In this document: piece by piece, positions 28,030-36,114 of the stretch
Position numbering within the stretch: position 1 is the first letter of the stretch
Layout of the letters: the number at the start of each line of letters is the position of its first letter
Assembly: GCF_000832015.1 (NCBI RefSeq)
Contig: NZ_JXCJ01000001.1
Span: forward strand, 2,322,724-2,386,723
Direction of reading: 5' to 3'
DNA length: 64,000 bases
Source of the DNA: Gilvimarinus agarilyticus
GTDB lineage: Bacteria; Pseudomonadota; Gammaproteobacteria; Pseudomonadales; Cellvibrionaceae
Position numbers and translations under genes: made by a program
Notes under the pieces: model-generated
Database searches by the model: none
What the model saw: the letters and a program-made list of their open reading frames with translations, nothing else
Told to the model about the DNA's origin: nothing

Positions 28030-29466
28030 ATGAATCACACAGTAGAGAAAATCGGTGGCACCTCCATGAGCGAGTACGCGGCGGTGCGCGATAACGTCAT
28101 TCTTAAAGGGAACAACAGTAACGACATATACAATCGGGTGTTCGTTGTCTCTGCCTACGGCGGCATGACCGACTTACTGTTAGAAAACAAAAGCAACGGA
28201 AAGCCAGGTGTGTATGGCTTGTTTGCCAACACCAGCAACGATGACGAGTGGCATGAGGCCTTTGAAACTCTGCGCGAAAAAATGTTTGCTATTAACCTCT
28301 CGCTGTTTGGTGAGACTGAGCTTGGGCGTCAGGCGGATGAGTTTATCTCTCAGCGTTTGAGCGATGCCGAACGGGTGCTTACGGATCTACAGCGCTTGTG
28401 TCAGCATGGGCACTTTGAGCTGCAGGCGCACCTGTTTACAGTACGCGAGATGTTGGCCAGTATTGGTGAGGCGCACAGCGCCTGGAATATGGCGCACTTG
28501 TTGAAACGCGATGGTATTAACGCCCGCTTTGTCGATTTGTCCGGCTGGCAAGCCGAGGGCGCTGAGACACTCGATAACATGATCAGCCAGGCATTCGCCG
28601 GGGTCGATTATGCCACCGAGCTGCCTATCGCAACGGGTTATACCCACTGTGATAACGGCCTTATGGCGAGCTTTGATCGCGGCTACAGTGAAATGACCTT
28701 TAGCCGTATCGCCGTGATCACCGGCGCCCGTGAAGCTATTATCCACAAAGAGTATCACCTGAGCAGTGCGGACCCTCGTTTAGTGGGTGCCGACAAGGTG
28801 GTGCCTATTGGCCGAACCAATTACGATGTGGCTGATCAGTTGGCCAATTTGGGGATGGAGGCTATTCACCCTCGTGCGGCGAAAGGGCTGCGGCAGGCAG
28901 ACATTCCGCTGCGGGTGATGAACACCTTTGAGCCGGAGCACTCGGGCACCCTGATTACTGGCGATTATGTCAGCGATACCCCCCGAGTAGAGATTATCGC
29001 CGGTCGTCGTCGGGTATACTCTATCGAGCTGTTCGATCAAGACATGATGGGTAATATCGATACCTATGATTCGGCTATACTAAAAACCATTGCGCGCTAT
29101 AAGGCGCATGTGGTGAGCAAAGATATTAACGCCAACACCATTACTCACTACGTTGGCGCGAACCTTAAAACCGTTAACCGTATCCGTCGGGTGCTGGAAG
29201 AGACCTACCCGGATGCCGAAATCAACACGCGCAAGGTCGCGGTGGTATCGGCTATCGGTAGTGATATGAAGGTTCCGGGTATGCTTGCAAAAACCGTTTC
29301 AGCGCTGAGCGAGGTGAATATCAGTATTCTCGCCATGCACCAATCGATCCGGCAGGTGGATATGCAGTTTATTCTGGATGAAGACGACTATGATTTGGCT
29401 GTACAAAGCCTGCATCGTTGCTTGATTGAAGTACACAATCACGGGGACGCTATATGCGCAGCCTAG
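28030..29466 (+). CDS. ask: Ectoine-type aspartate kinase (Ask_Ect)
   Basis: Supplies aspartyl phosphate, and so aspartate semialdehyde, to EctB. The 478-aa protein starts MNHTVEKIGGTSMSEYAAVR, with the kinase motif KIGGTSM, and has FSRIAVITGAREAIIHKEYHLSSADPR in the catalytic domain, plus C-terminal ACT domains (with VVSAIGSDMKVPGMLAKTVSAL). This subgroup is found in ect clusters and is considered insensitive to normal feedback, a family property and not shown here. Its end overlaps the next gene by 13 nt. Confidence 0.94.
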   Translation: MNHTVEKIGGTSMSEYAAVRDNVILKGNNSNDIYNRVFVVSAYGGMTDLLLENKSNGKPGVYGLFANTSNDDEWHEAFETLREKMFAINLSLFGETELGRQADEFISQRLSDAERVLTDLQRLCQHGHFELQAHLFTVREMLASIGEAHSAWNMAHLLKRDGINARFVDLSGWQAEGAETLDNMISQAFAGVDYATELPIATGYTHCDNGLMASFDRGYSEMTFSRIAVITGAREAIIHKEYHLSSADPRLVGADKVVPIGRTNYDVADQLANLGMEAIHPRAAKGLRQADIPLRVMNTFEPEHSGTLITGDYVSDTPRVEIIAGRRRVYSIELFDQDMMGNIDTYDSAILKTIARYKAHVVSKDINANTITHYVGANLKTVNRIRRVLEETYPDAEINTRKVAVVSAIGSDMKVPGMLAKTVSALSEVNISILAMHQSIRQVDMQFILDEDDYDLAVQSLHRCLIEVHNHGDAICAA

Positions 29467-30377
29467 CAAGCGGTGTTTTAGCACTGCTGTTGATGACCGC
29501 TATTGGAGTTTGGGCTGATGAGCCTGCCAATAGCGCTAGCGATGGGGCCCAAGTGGCCCCATCGTCGGTTACAGACCCCGAGGTAGAGCGACAGTTGCGC
29601 GATACCGTCGAGAACCTTGATGAGGCTTTGTATAGCCCGTTTATTGAGCGCTATATGCTCGATGAGCTCAAAGCGTTACGTACCGAAATGGCTGCCCAGC
29701 GCATTGAGCTTACCGAAAAATTAGTGGATCGCCACGTCGAGTCTATCGATCGCGGCGTTAGCTACGCGACCAACACCATTACCTACTTCTTTTATCTGAT
29801 TGCCGGGGTCAGCTCAATTCTGGTGTTGGTAGGGTGGACCTCTGTGCGCGATATTAAAGAGCGTATGAACAAAATTGCGGACGAGGAAGTCGGCAAGCTG
29901 GTGACAACCTACGAAAAGCGCTTGCGGGTAATTGAGCATCAGTTAACGCAAAAAACCCAGCACATTGACGCTAACCGCGAAGAAATTGAGCGCACCCAAG
30001 AGCTTCATTCTCTTTGGCTTAAAGCCGCGCAAGAGACGCTATCCGCCAATAAGATCGCCATTTACGATCAAATTCTGGAGATGCGGCCGGATGATTGCGA
30101 GGCCCTGACGTACAAAGCCGACGAGGTGCTCGAGTTGGGTGAGGTGCAGTGGGCTATTAACTTGTGTCAACACGCTCTTACCATCGATCCCGACAATGCC
30201 CACGCGTTTTATCAGCTTGCCTGTGCCAAGACCATGCTGGGTAACTACGATCAGGCGATTCACTACCTGCGGGAAACCTTAGAACGTGCGGACAGCTATC
30301 GACAAACGGTCATGGAAGACCCGGCGTTAGAGCCGCTGTATCAGCTGGACGATTTTAAAGCGCTCATATCCAGTTAA
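29454..30377 (+). CDS. Membrane-anchored TPR protein fused to the ectoine operon by overlap
   Basis: Not recognised as a named family. The 307-aa product has a signal peptide (about 1-21, LLLMTAIGVWA), a periplasmic charged helical part (45-105), one membrane segment at about 108-128 (ITYFFYLIAGVSSILVLVGW), a coiled-coil stretch (about 130-185), and two or three TPR-like repeats (about 195-281) ending with PALEPLYQLDDFKAL. The ATG overlaps the ask stop by 13 nt, so it is translated with the ectoine genes. Its role is unknown; scaffolding or sensing at the membrane in osmotic stress is a guess from position. Confidence 0.8.
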   Translation: MRSLASGVLALLLMTAIGVWADEPANSASDGAQVAPSSVTDPEVERQLRDTVENLDEALYSPFIERYMLDELKALRTEMAAQRIELTEKLVDRHVESIDRGVSYATNTITYFFYLIAGVSSILVLVGWTSVRDIKERMNKIADEEVGKLVTTYEKRLRVIEHQLTQKTQHIDANREEIERTQELHSLWLKAAQETLSANKIAIYDQILEMRPDDCEALTYKADEVLELGEVQWAINLCQHALTIDPDNAHAFYQLACAKTMLGNYDQAIHYLRETLERADSYRQTVMEDPALEPLYQLDDFKALISS

Positions 30378-30779
30378 GTTTGCCACTCCGTCGGCCAATA
30401 ATAATTATTAAGTCCGGCGGCGTGATGTCACCCGCCTCAGAGCGCGCTGGTTTGCTAACGTTTGGATTTAACGTGTTGCCTCTTATATAACGCCTATGCA
30501 CGGTCCGGTTGGTTGAGGGCGTCGGTTGTGCTGCCGCGATCTTCTCAACATTGCCATTTATTGTACGAGTTATCTCTACCGTGTAAGACCTACAATGGTG
30601 AATGGGTGCGGTAAATTACTATTCACTTAAACCTTGGTCTTTTTAGCGGGTTTTGCTGCATTTTATGGCAGATATTTCAGTGTTGCCCAAAATTGACGCG
30701 TAAGTTCGTACTGGCAAGCAAATTGCTCTTGTCAGGTTTCTGGTTGTTATTCGATTTACCTTTTACCCAGGAATGAACT
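30378..30779 (+). other. 402-nt gap before opgG
   Basis: No gene is supported. The stretch is AT-richer than its surroundings. It has the dyad AATAATTATT just after the TPR gene and a TTGACG hexamer near 30692 that could be a -35, without a convincing -10 at the right distance. It must hold the 5' control region of opgGH, but no element can be named with confidence. Confidence 0.4.
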
Positions 30780-32411
30780 ATGAGTGAAGCGTCGCATTCT
30801 ATTGGCGAGCACCGAGCGCTGCCTAATTTGCCGTTGGTAAAACGGATTTTTTACGGTACCTTGTTTTTTACTTGTTTGGCGCTTACGGGGGTGTCGCTAC
30901 CAAGCGATGCACAACCTGCTCCAGCACCCGCCAGCACCGCCGATGTTGTGTTTGCCACTGTTAAAGAGCGCGCCAGGTCGCTCGCGGCGAAAGCGTATCA
31001 AGCCCCGGATCATGACGTGCCCGAGGCTCTGGCAAACATGAACTACGAGCAGTACCGCTCGATTCATTTTCGTCGCGAGGCGGGCCTTTGGCAGCACGAC
31101 TCGTTATTCGAAGTGCAATTCTTTCACCCGGGCTTTTTCTACAACGAGCCGGTTACCATCACAACTGTTGATAAATCCGGTAGCAACGCCAGAGTACCGT
31201 TTAAATCCGACTATTTTCGCTACGGCGACCAAGCTAAGCCCGTTGCCGAGCACGTAACGGAGGATCTGGGCTTTGCAGGCTTTCGCGTACACTACCCACT
31301 GAACGAGGCTGACCGTAAAAGTGAGTTTGTGGTGTTTCAGGGCGCGACCTATTTTAGGCTGGTCGGGCCGGGTCAGGTGTATGGTTTATCCGCTCGAGGT
31401 TTGGCGGTTGATACCGCTGAAGGCAGTGGTGAAGAGTTTCCCGTGTTCCGCGACTTTTGGTTATTACAGCCCGATCAGGAGCAAACCCACATGACGGTTA
31501 TCGCGTTGATGGACAGCCCCTCTATCAGTGGTGCGTATCGGTTTACACTAGCCCCAGGTGCGCCTACTGTGGTTGATGTCGATGCCGCGCTTTACCCGCG
31601 CACAGACATTAATAAAGTCGGTGTGGCGCCACTGACCAGTATGTTTCACCACGGCGAAAACAGCCCGAACTACGTGGATGATATACGCCCAGAAATTCAC
31701 GACTCGGACGGTTTGTTGTTGCATAGCTCGCAGGATCAGTGGATTTGGCGGCCGCTTAACAACCCTAAATCACTGCGGGTTTCCTCGCTGCAAGACAATA
31801 ACCCTAAAGGCTTTGGGTTGTTGCAGCGCGACCGAGAATTTACCAGTTATCTTGATGCCGAGGCGCACTACTCAGAGCGCCCTAGTTTGTGGGTAGCGCC
31901 GAAAGGCGAGTGGGGCGAGGGTAGAGTGGAGTTAGTCGAGATACCGACTAACTCGGAGACCAATGACAACATCGTTGCCTATTGGGTGCCTAAAACACCT
32001 TTACAGCCGAAACAGGAACATTTGTTCTCGTATCGCTTGCGCACCTTTGAAGCGCGTCTACCGAGTCAAAGCCTGGCGCAAGTCGAGCGAACCCGCACTG
32101 GCTGGGCCGCGATACCAGGCCAAGACGATGGCCCGCCACGTTCGCATCGCAAATTTGCCATCGATTTTAGCGGCGGCGAGCTTACCAATATTTCCACTGA
32201 AGCCGAGCTGCAAGCCAAAGTGAATGCTACCGGCGGCGAGATTACCCATGTGGTCGTAGAGCCATTGCCCGAAGCCGGGACATGGCGCATTGCATTTACG
32301 TTAATACCCGAGGGCGAAGGACCTGCCGATATGCAGGTGTCGCTCACCATGCGTGATCAACAATTGAGTGAGGTGTGGAGCTATGTCTGGTACCCCGACA
32401 CTATGCAGTAA
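30780..32411 (+). CDS. opgG: Periplasmic glucan biosynthesis protein OpgG/MdoG
   Basis: Periplasmic protein needed to build the branched osmoregulated periplasmic glucans. The 543-aa product has an N-terminal export signal (hydrophobic 27-44, likely cleaved near SDAQ) and the MdoG family core: VKERARSLAAKAYQAP, MNYEQYRSIHFRREAGLW, FQGATYFRLVGPGQVYGLSARGLA and EEFPVFRDFWLL. It is followed 28 nt later by opgH. OpgG and OpgD are close relatives; the pairing with opgH supports OpgG. Confidence 0.95.
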   Translation: MSEASHSIGEHRALPNLPLVKRIFYGTLFFTCLALTGVSLPSDAQPAPAPASTADVVFATVKERARSLAAKAYQAPDHDVPEALANMNYEQYRSIHFRREAGLWQHDSLFEVQFFHPGFFYNEPVTITTVDKSGSNARVPFKSDYFRYGDQAKPVAEHVTEDLGFAGFRVHYPLNEADRKSEFVVFQGATYFRLVGPGQVYGLSARGLAVDTAEGSGEEFPVFRDFWLLQPDQEQTHMTVIALMDSPSISGAYRFTLAPGAPTVVDVDAALYPRTDINKVGVAPLTSMFHHGENSPNYVDDIRPEIHDSDGLLLHSSQDQWIWRPLNNPKSLRVSSLQDNNPKGFGLLQRDREFTSYLDAEAHYSERPSLWVAPKGEWGEGRVELVEIPTNSETNDNIVAYWVPKTPLQPKQEHLFSYRLRTFEARLPSQSLAQVERTRTGWAAIPGQDDGPPRSHRKFAIDFSGGELTNISTEAELQAKVNATGGEITHVVVEPLPEAGTWRIAFTLIPEGEGPADMQVSLTMRDQQLSEVWSYVWYPDTMQ

Positions 32412-32439
32412 AGCGATCAACAACTCAGAGGAGGCCTTT

Positions 32440-34314
32440 GTGCCAGATAACCGGGCAGAGATTAAACTATCGGGTATTTTAGCGCGCCGGGTACTATTTT
32501 TTACGTTGGTATTTCTATTAGGTGCGTTGGGCATCGGCATGATGTTTGAAATCCTGCGCTCTAACGGGGTGACCGTCCTGGAAATTAGCTTGCTGTTGTT
32601 ATTTGGCATTACCTTTTTATGGATTGTGTTTGCTTTTACCAGTGGGGCCATAGGTTTTGTGTTGCAGCTGCTGCGCCTCGACCCTCTGACTTTGCAGCGC
32701 CAAACATCGGTGCCCAGCCCGGAGCCTGCGGTAAGCACACGCACGGCAGTAATTATGCCGGTGTACAACGAAGATACCGCCAGGGTTATCGCCGGTTTTG
32801 AAGTCAGCTTGCGATCTCTTGAGGCGACAGGGCAATTAGAGGCGTTCGACTTTTATTTGTTAAGTGACACTCAGGACCCCGAAATAGCCCGAGCCGAAGC
32901 TGGCGCCTGGCAGCAACTGTGCCAGCGGTTAGGGCCATTGGCTAGCCATGTTCACTACCGCCGACGGACGGATAATAGTGGCCGTAAAGTGGGTAATGTA
33001 AGTGACTTTTGCTGCCGCTGGGGTGACGCTTACGAGTCGATGATTGTGCTAGATGCCGATAGTGTAATGACCGGCGAGTGTATGCTCTCGTTGGTGCATG
33101 CCATAGAGCAAAACCCCACGGCGGCTCTGGTACAAACAGTGCCAATTCCTGTTCGCCAGGAAACCATGTTTGGCCGTTTTTTGCAGTTTGCGGCCGATTT
33201 GTACAGCCCCATGCTGGCAACCGGGTTGGCCTTTTGGCAAACCGATACCGCCAACTACTGGGGGCATAACGCCATTATCCGTATCGAACCATTCTTACAG
33301 CACTGTGGCTTGCCCGAGCTTAAAGGGCCTGGCCCCTTTGGTGGTGAAATACTCAGCCACGACTTTGTCGAGGCGGCCATGTTGCGTCGCGCGGGATGGA
33401 ACGTCATTTTACTGGCCGATGCCCGAGGCAGTTTTGAAGAGGTGCCAAGCAACTTGCTGGACTATGCCACGCGAGATCGTCGATGGGTACAGGGTAATAT
33501 GCAGCATTTAGCCTTGTTAACAGGCTCGCGTCTGCACGGAGTGAATCGCCTGCACTTTTTGCTCGGTGCGGTCGCTTACGCATCTTCTTTGCTCTGGTTG
33601 CTAATGCTTGCTCTGAGTACCATAGATGCCGTCGTACGTGCGCTGTCGAGCAATGTGTTTTTTACCTCTGGGTTTCAAATGTTCCCCAACTGGCCTATTG
33701 CTAAAACGGGTTTAATTTTTTCGCTGCTCAGTTTTACCGTCGCGCTCCTGATTTTGCCTAAAGTGTTTGGTGTGGTTATTGCGTTGTTGCAGCGGCGCGC
33801 TCAGTTTGGCGGCGCCTGGCGGCTAACCGTTGGGGCCATTATCGAGACGCTGTTTGCGATATTGATTGCGCCTTTAATGATGGTATTCCACGCCTATTTT
33901 GTGGTGTCAGTGCTGATCGGACATAAAGTAAGTTGGAATGCTCAGGGCCGGGAGGGGCGAATGGTGCCCTGGGGCGAGGCGTTCTCGCATACGTTTCCTG
34001 CCACGTTTGTGGCAATTTTGTGGGGCGCGCTGACCTACGTTCTTACACCGGTGTTTTTCTGGTGGATGACACCGGTGCTGGCAGGCCTTGTGCTGGCGGC
34101 CCCGATAGTCCGCTACAGCAGTAGTTTAGCTTTGGGTTTATGGTTGCGTGACCTGGGTATTTTTATTGCCCCCTCAGAGGCAGAAGAGCCACCCGTTTTG
34201 GCCGCGCTGTCCGTGAGTCTACAAGCTAACGGTACGGACTACCCCAGCGTACCAGAACCTGCTACTCCACCTTCACGCTGGCGCGATATGCCGATCCAAA
34301 GCTTTGCAAAATAG
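32440..34314 (+). CDS. opgH: Glucan glucosyltransferase OpgH/MdoH, short form
   Basis: Inner-membrane GT2-family glucosyltransferase that makes the beta-glucan backbone from UDP-glucose. The GTG at 32440 is chosen because GAGGAGG lies 5 nt upstream; earlier in-frame starts (32368, 32383) would overlap opgG. The 624-aa product has GT2 motifs VIMPVYNED, LDADSVMTGE, HDFVEAAMLRRAGW and RDRRWVQGNMQH, with two membrane helices before and several after the catalytic domain. E. coli and Pseudomonas OpgH are about 850 aa; this one lacks most of their N-terminal cytoplasmic extension. Confidence 0.93.
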   Translation: MPDNRAEIKLSGILARRVLFFTLVFLLGALGIGMMFEILRSNGVTVLEISLLLLFGITFLWIVFAFTSGAIGFVLQLLRLDPLTLQRQTSVPSPEPAVSTRTAVIMPVYNEDTARVIAGFEVSLRSLEATGQLEAFDFYLLSDTQDPEIARAEAGAWQQLCQRLGPLASHVHYRRRTDNSGRKVGNVSDFCCRWGDAYESMIVLDADSVMTGECMLSLVHAIEQNPTAALVQTVPIPVRQETMFGRFLQFAADLYSPMLATGLAFWQTDTANYWGHNAIIRIEPFLQHCGLPELKGPGPFGGEILSHDFVEAAMLRRAGWNVILLADARGSFEEVPSNLLDYATRDRRWVQGNMQHLALLTGSRLHGVNRLHFLLGAVAYASSLLWLLMLALSTIDAVVRALSSNVFFTSGFQMFPNWPIAKTGLIFSLLSFTVALLILPKVFGVVIALLQRRAQFGGAWRLTVGAIIETLFAILIAPLMMVFHAYFVVSVLIGHKVSWNAQGREGRMVPWGEAFSHTFPATFVAILWGALTYVLTPVFFWWMTPVLAGLVLAAPIVRYSSSLALGLWLRDLGIFIAPSEAEEPPVLAALSVSLQANGTDYPSVPEPATPPSRWRDMPIQSFAK

Positions 34315-34330
34315 CGTTGTAAGGGACACG

Positions 34331-34364
34331 AAAAAAAGAGGCCACCGTTAGGTGGCCTCTTTTT
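34331..34364. terminator. Bidirectional terminator between opgH and batD
   Basis: GAGGCCACC (34338-34346) pairs perfectly with GGTGGCCTC (34351-34359) around GTTA, with an A-run before and five T after. It can end both opgH (plus) and the Bat cluster (minus), which converge here. Confidence 0.92.
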
Positions 34365-34383
34365 AATTGCCTGCACTAAACCG

Positions 34384-36108
34384 TTAGCTGGGGTATAAGG
34401 GCGCGAGGTTTGTGCCCTGTGCATCGCGCTTTCTAACCCTTTGTTTTTGAATAAGTGGCAATAGCTTGCCTGGGTCAAACTCAGGGCCGTCCGGGCGGTA
34501 AATGGCCTGATCTAACTGCCGCAATTGTTGCAAAAGCTCGGCACGCTCTTCGTTATTGGCTAACTGGGCAATTTGTTCCAGTCGCGCGATAGGCCGCTGA
34601 TAGTGGTGTTCCGCCCAGTGTAACAGTGCCAATCTTAGTGCGGGTAAATTGTGCTTAGCGGCTTCTTTTTTTACTGAGCGCCAGTCTCCATGGTCCGCTT
34701 TGTTGGTGGGTTTTGGTTGGGCGGTGTGACGCCTTTTACGGGCGCCTAAGTACAGAGCGGTCATCAGTATAAGTAATACCAGGGTGATGCCTTGAGTAAC
34801 CAGTAGCCAGCGTGGAGCGCCGCCGAGGGTATTGCCACTAGAGGAGGCCGCTAAACCGTTTGTAGTGGGCAACTCAGGGGCTGTAGCGGGCGCTGGAGAA
34901 CTCCCGCCCACGGGCATGGTGGTGTTCGTCTGCACAGCGGGCAGGCGCGCTGTTTCAAACTCTCCGGTTGTGGTGTTAAACCATTTTAATTCCACAGGCG
35001 GCAGCGTTTTTCGGCCCGCAGTGCTTGGCACCATGGCAATGGTGTCGGTGCGTTCGCTGGTGATCCCCGAGTTAGTGCGACGCTCTTGTGTTTGCGGTTT
35101 GTCGGCGTACGTACTAAAGCCTTCGACGTCAGCGGGCGTAACAGGTGGCAGTTGGCTTGGGTGAAGCCCTTCGGCCGTCAAGGTGATACTGCGGGTAATC
35201 GGCTCACCGGCCGTAAGAGACTCTGAGTCGTGGCTAAAGTGTTGAGCCAATTTAATGTCACTGGCCGGTAGCCAGGGTCCGCTGCCATTGGCTGCCGGTA
35301 TTGGCTTTACCTCTAGCGTTACGGGAGAGCTGCGCCCACGTCGGACGTCACCACCGCCAAAACTGAGCATTGAGCGGCGATTAGCACGTAAGCGCACGGC
35401 GTAATCGACTGCCGGGATACTAAGCGTACCGCTTTTTTGCGGGTAGAGTGCAAATGTTAGCTCGTAAACCGCATAGGGTGTGCCGGACACCTCGGTAACA
35501 TATTTGTCTTCGGTGATGGCTTCCACTAAGGCGTCATCGAGAGTGAAATCGGATATTTCCTGGGCGTCAAAATTATTGCGCGAATAGATTCTGGCCTTGA
35601 GTAGCACTTGCTCCTGGACATAGACGCTGGACTTATCTGGTTCGATTGTCATAAACAATTCAGAGCCGGCAGCGGCGGGGTTGTCGGGCGCTTCATTCAC
35701 TGAGATGGAAATGGACTCGGATTGTGCTCCCGCCACCCGGATGCTGGGCACCACGAGTTGCCCCAGCCGCTTTGGTGCTAGCGTTAGGGTCCACTCGTAA
35801 AAGGCGTCGTGCTTGCCATTAATATTAGTGGATTTCTGGGTGCGGTAACTGGATAGGATTTCAAAATCATTTTGCACCGGTGAGAAGTCTGGTTCGGAGT
35901 TGTGGTTACCGCCGCGCAAGCGAAACGTGACACTCAGCTGGTCATTGATACTGATTTCGGTGCGATTGGATTGTGCGCTGAAAGTTGCACTTAATGCCTG
36001 GCTCGATACGCCGAGGCAGCTCAGAGATACCGCCAATACGGCCAGCCATCGCCAAATTCTAGCGCTTGAGATAAATACCAGTGGGTGTGTGTGGGTACTT
36101 CTAATCAT
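34384..36108 (-). CDS. BatD-like protein (oxygen tolerance family)
   Basis: A 574-aa envelope protein of the BatD family. It has a signal peptide (hydrophobic 21-38, cut near LSA), several beta-rich Ig-like domains over the periplasmic part, a single membrane helix (about 430-455, WLLVTQGITLVLLILMTALYLG) and a basic cytoplasmic tail. It is the last gene of the minus-strand MoxR/Bat cluster, 6 nt after the TPR-VWA gene. Bat proteins were linked to aerotolerance in Bacteroides, but function in proteobacteria is unclear. N-terminal signature SAQSNRTEISINDQLSVTFRL is typical. Confidence 0.85.
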   Translation of the reverse strand: MIRSTHTHPLVFISSARIWRWLAVLAVSLSCLGVSSQALSATFSAQSNRTEISINDQLSVTFRLRGGNHNSEPDFSPVQNDFEILSSYRTQKSTNINGKHDAFYEWTLTLAPKRLGQLVVPSIRVAGAQSESISISVNEAPDNPAAAGSELFMTIEPDKSSVYVQEQVLLKARIYSRNNFDAQEISDFTLDDALVEAITEDKYVTEVSGTPYAVYELTFALYPQKSGTLSIPAVDYAVRLRANRRSMLSFGGGDVRRGRSSPVTLEVKPIPAANGSGPWLPASDIKLAQHFSHDSESLTAGEPITRSITLTAEGLHPSQLPPVTPADVEGFSTYADKPQTQERRTNSGITSERTDTIAMVPSTAGRKTLPPVELKWFNTTTGEFETARLPAVQTNTTMPVGGSSPAPATAPELPTTNGLAASSSGNTLGGAPRWLLVTQGITLVLLILMTALYLGARKRRHTAQPKPTNKADHGDWRSVKKEAAKHNLPALRLALLHWAEHHYQRPIARLEQIAQLANNEERAELLQQLRQLDQAIYRPDGPEFDPGKLLPLIQKQRVRKRDAQGTNLAPLYPS

Positions 36109-36114
36109 TGCGTA

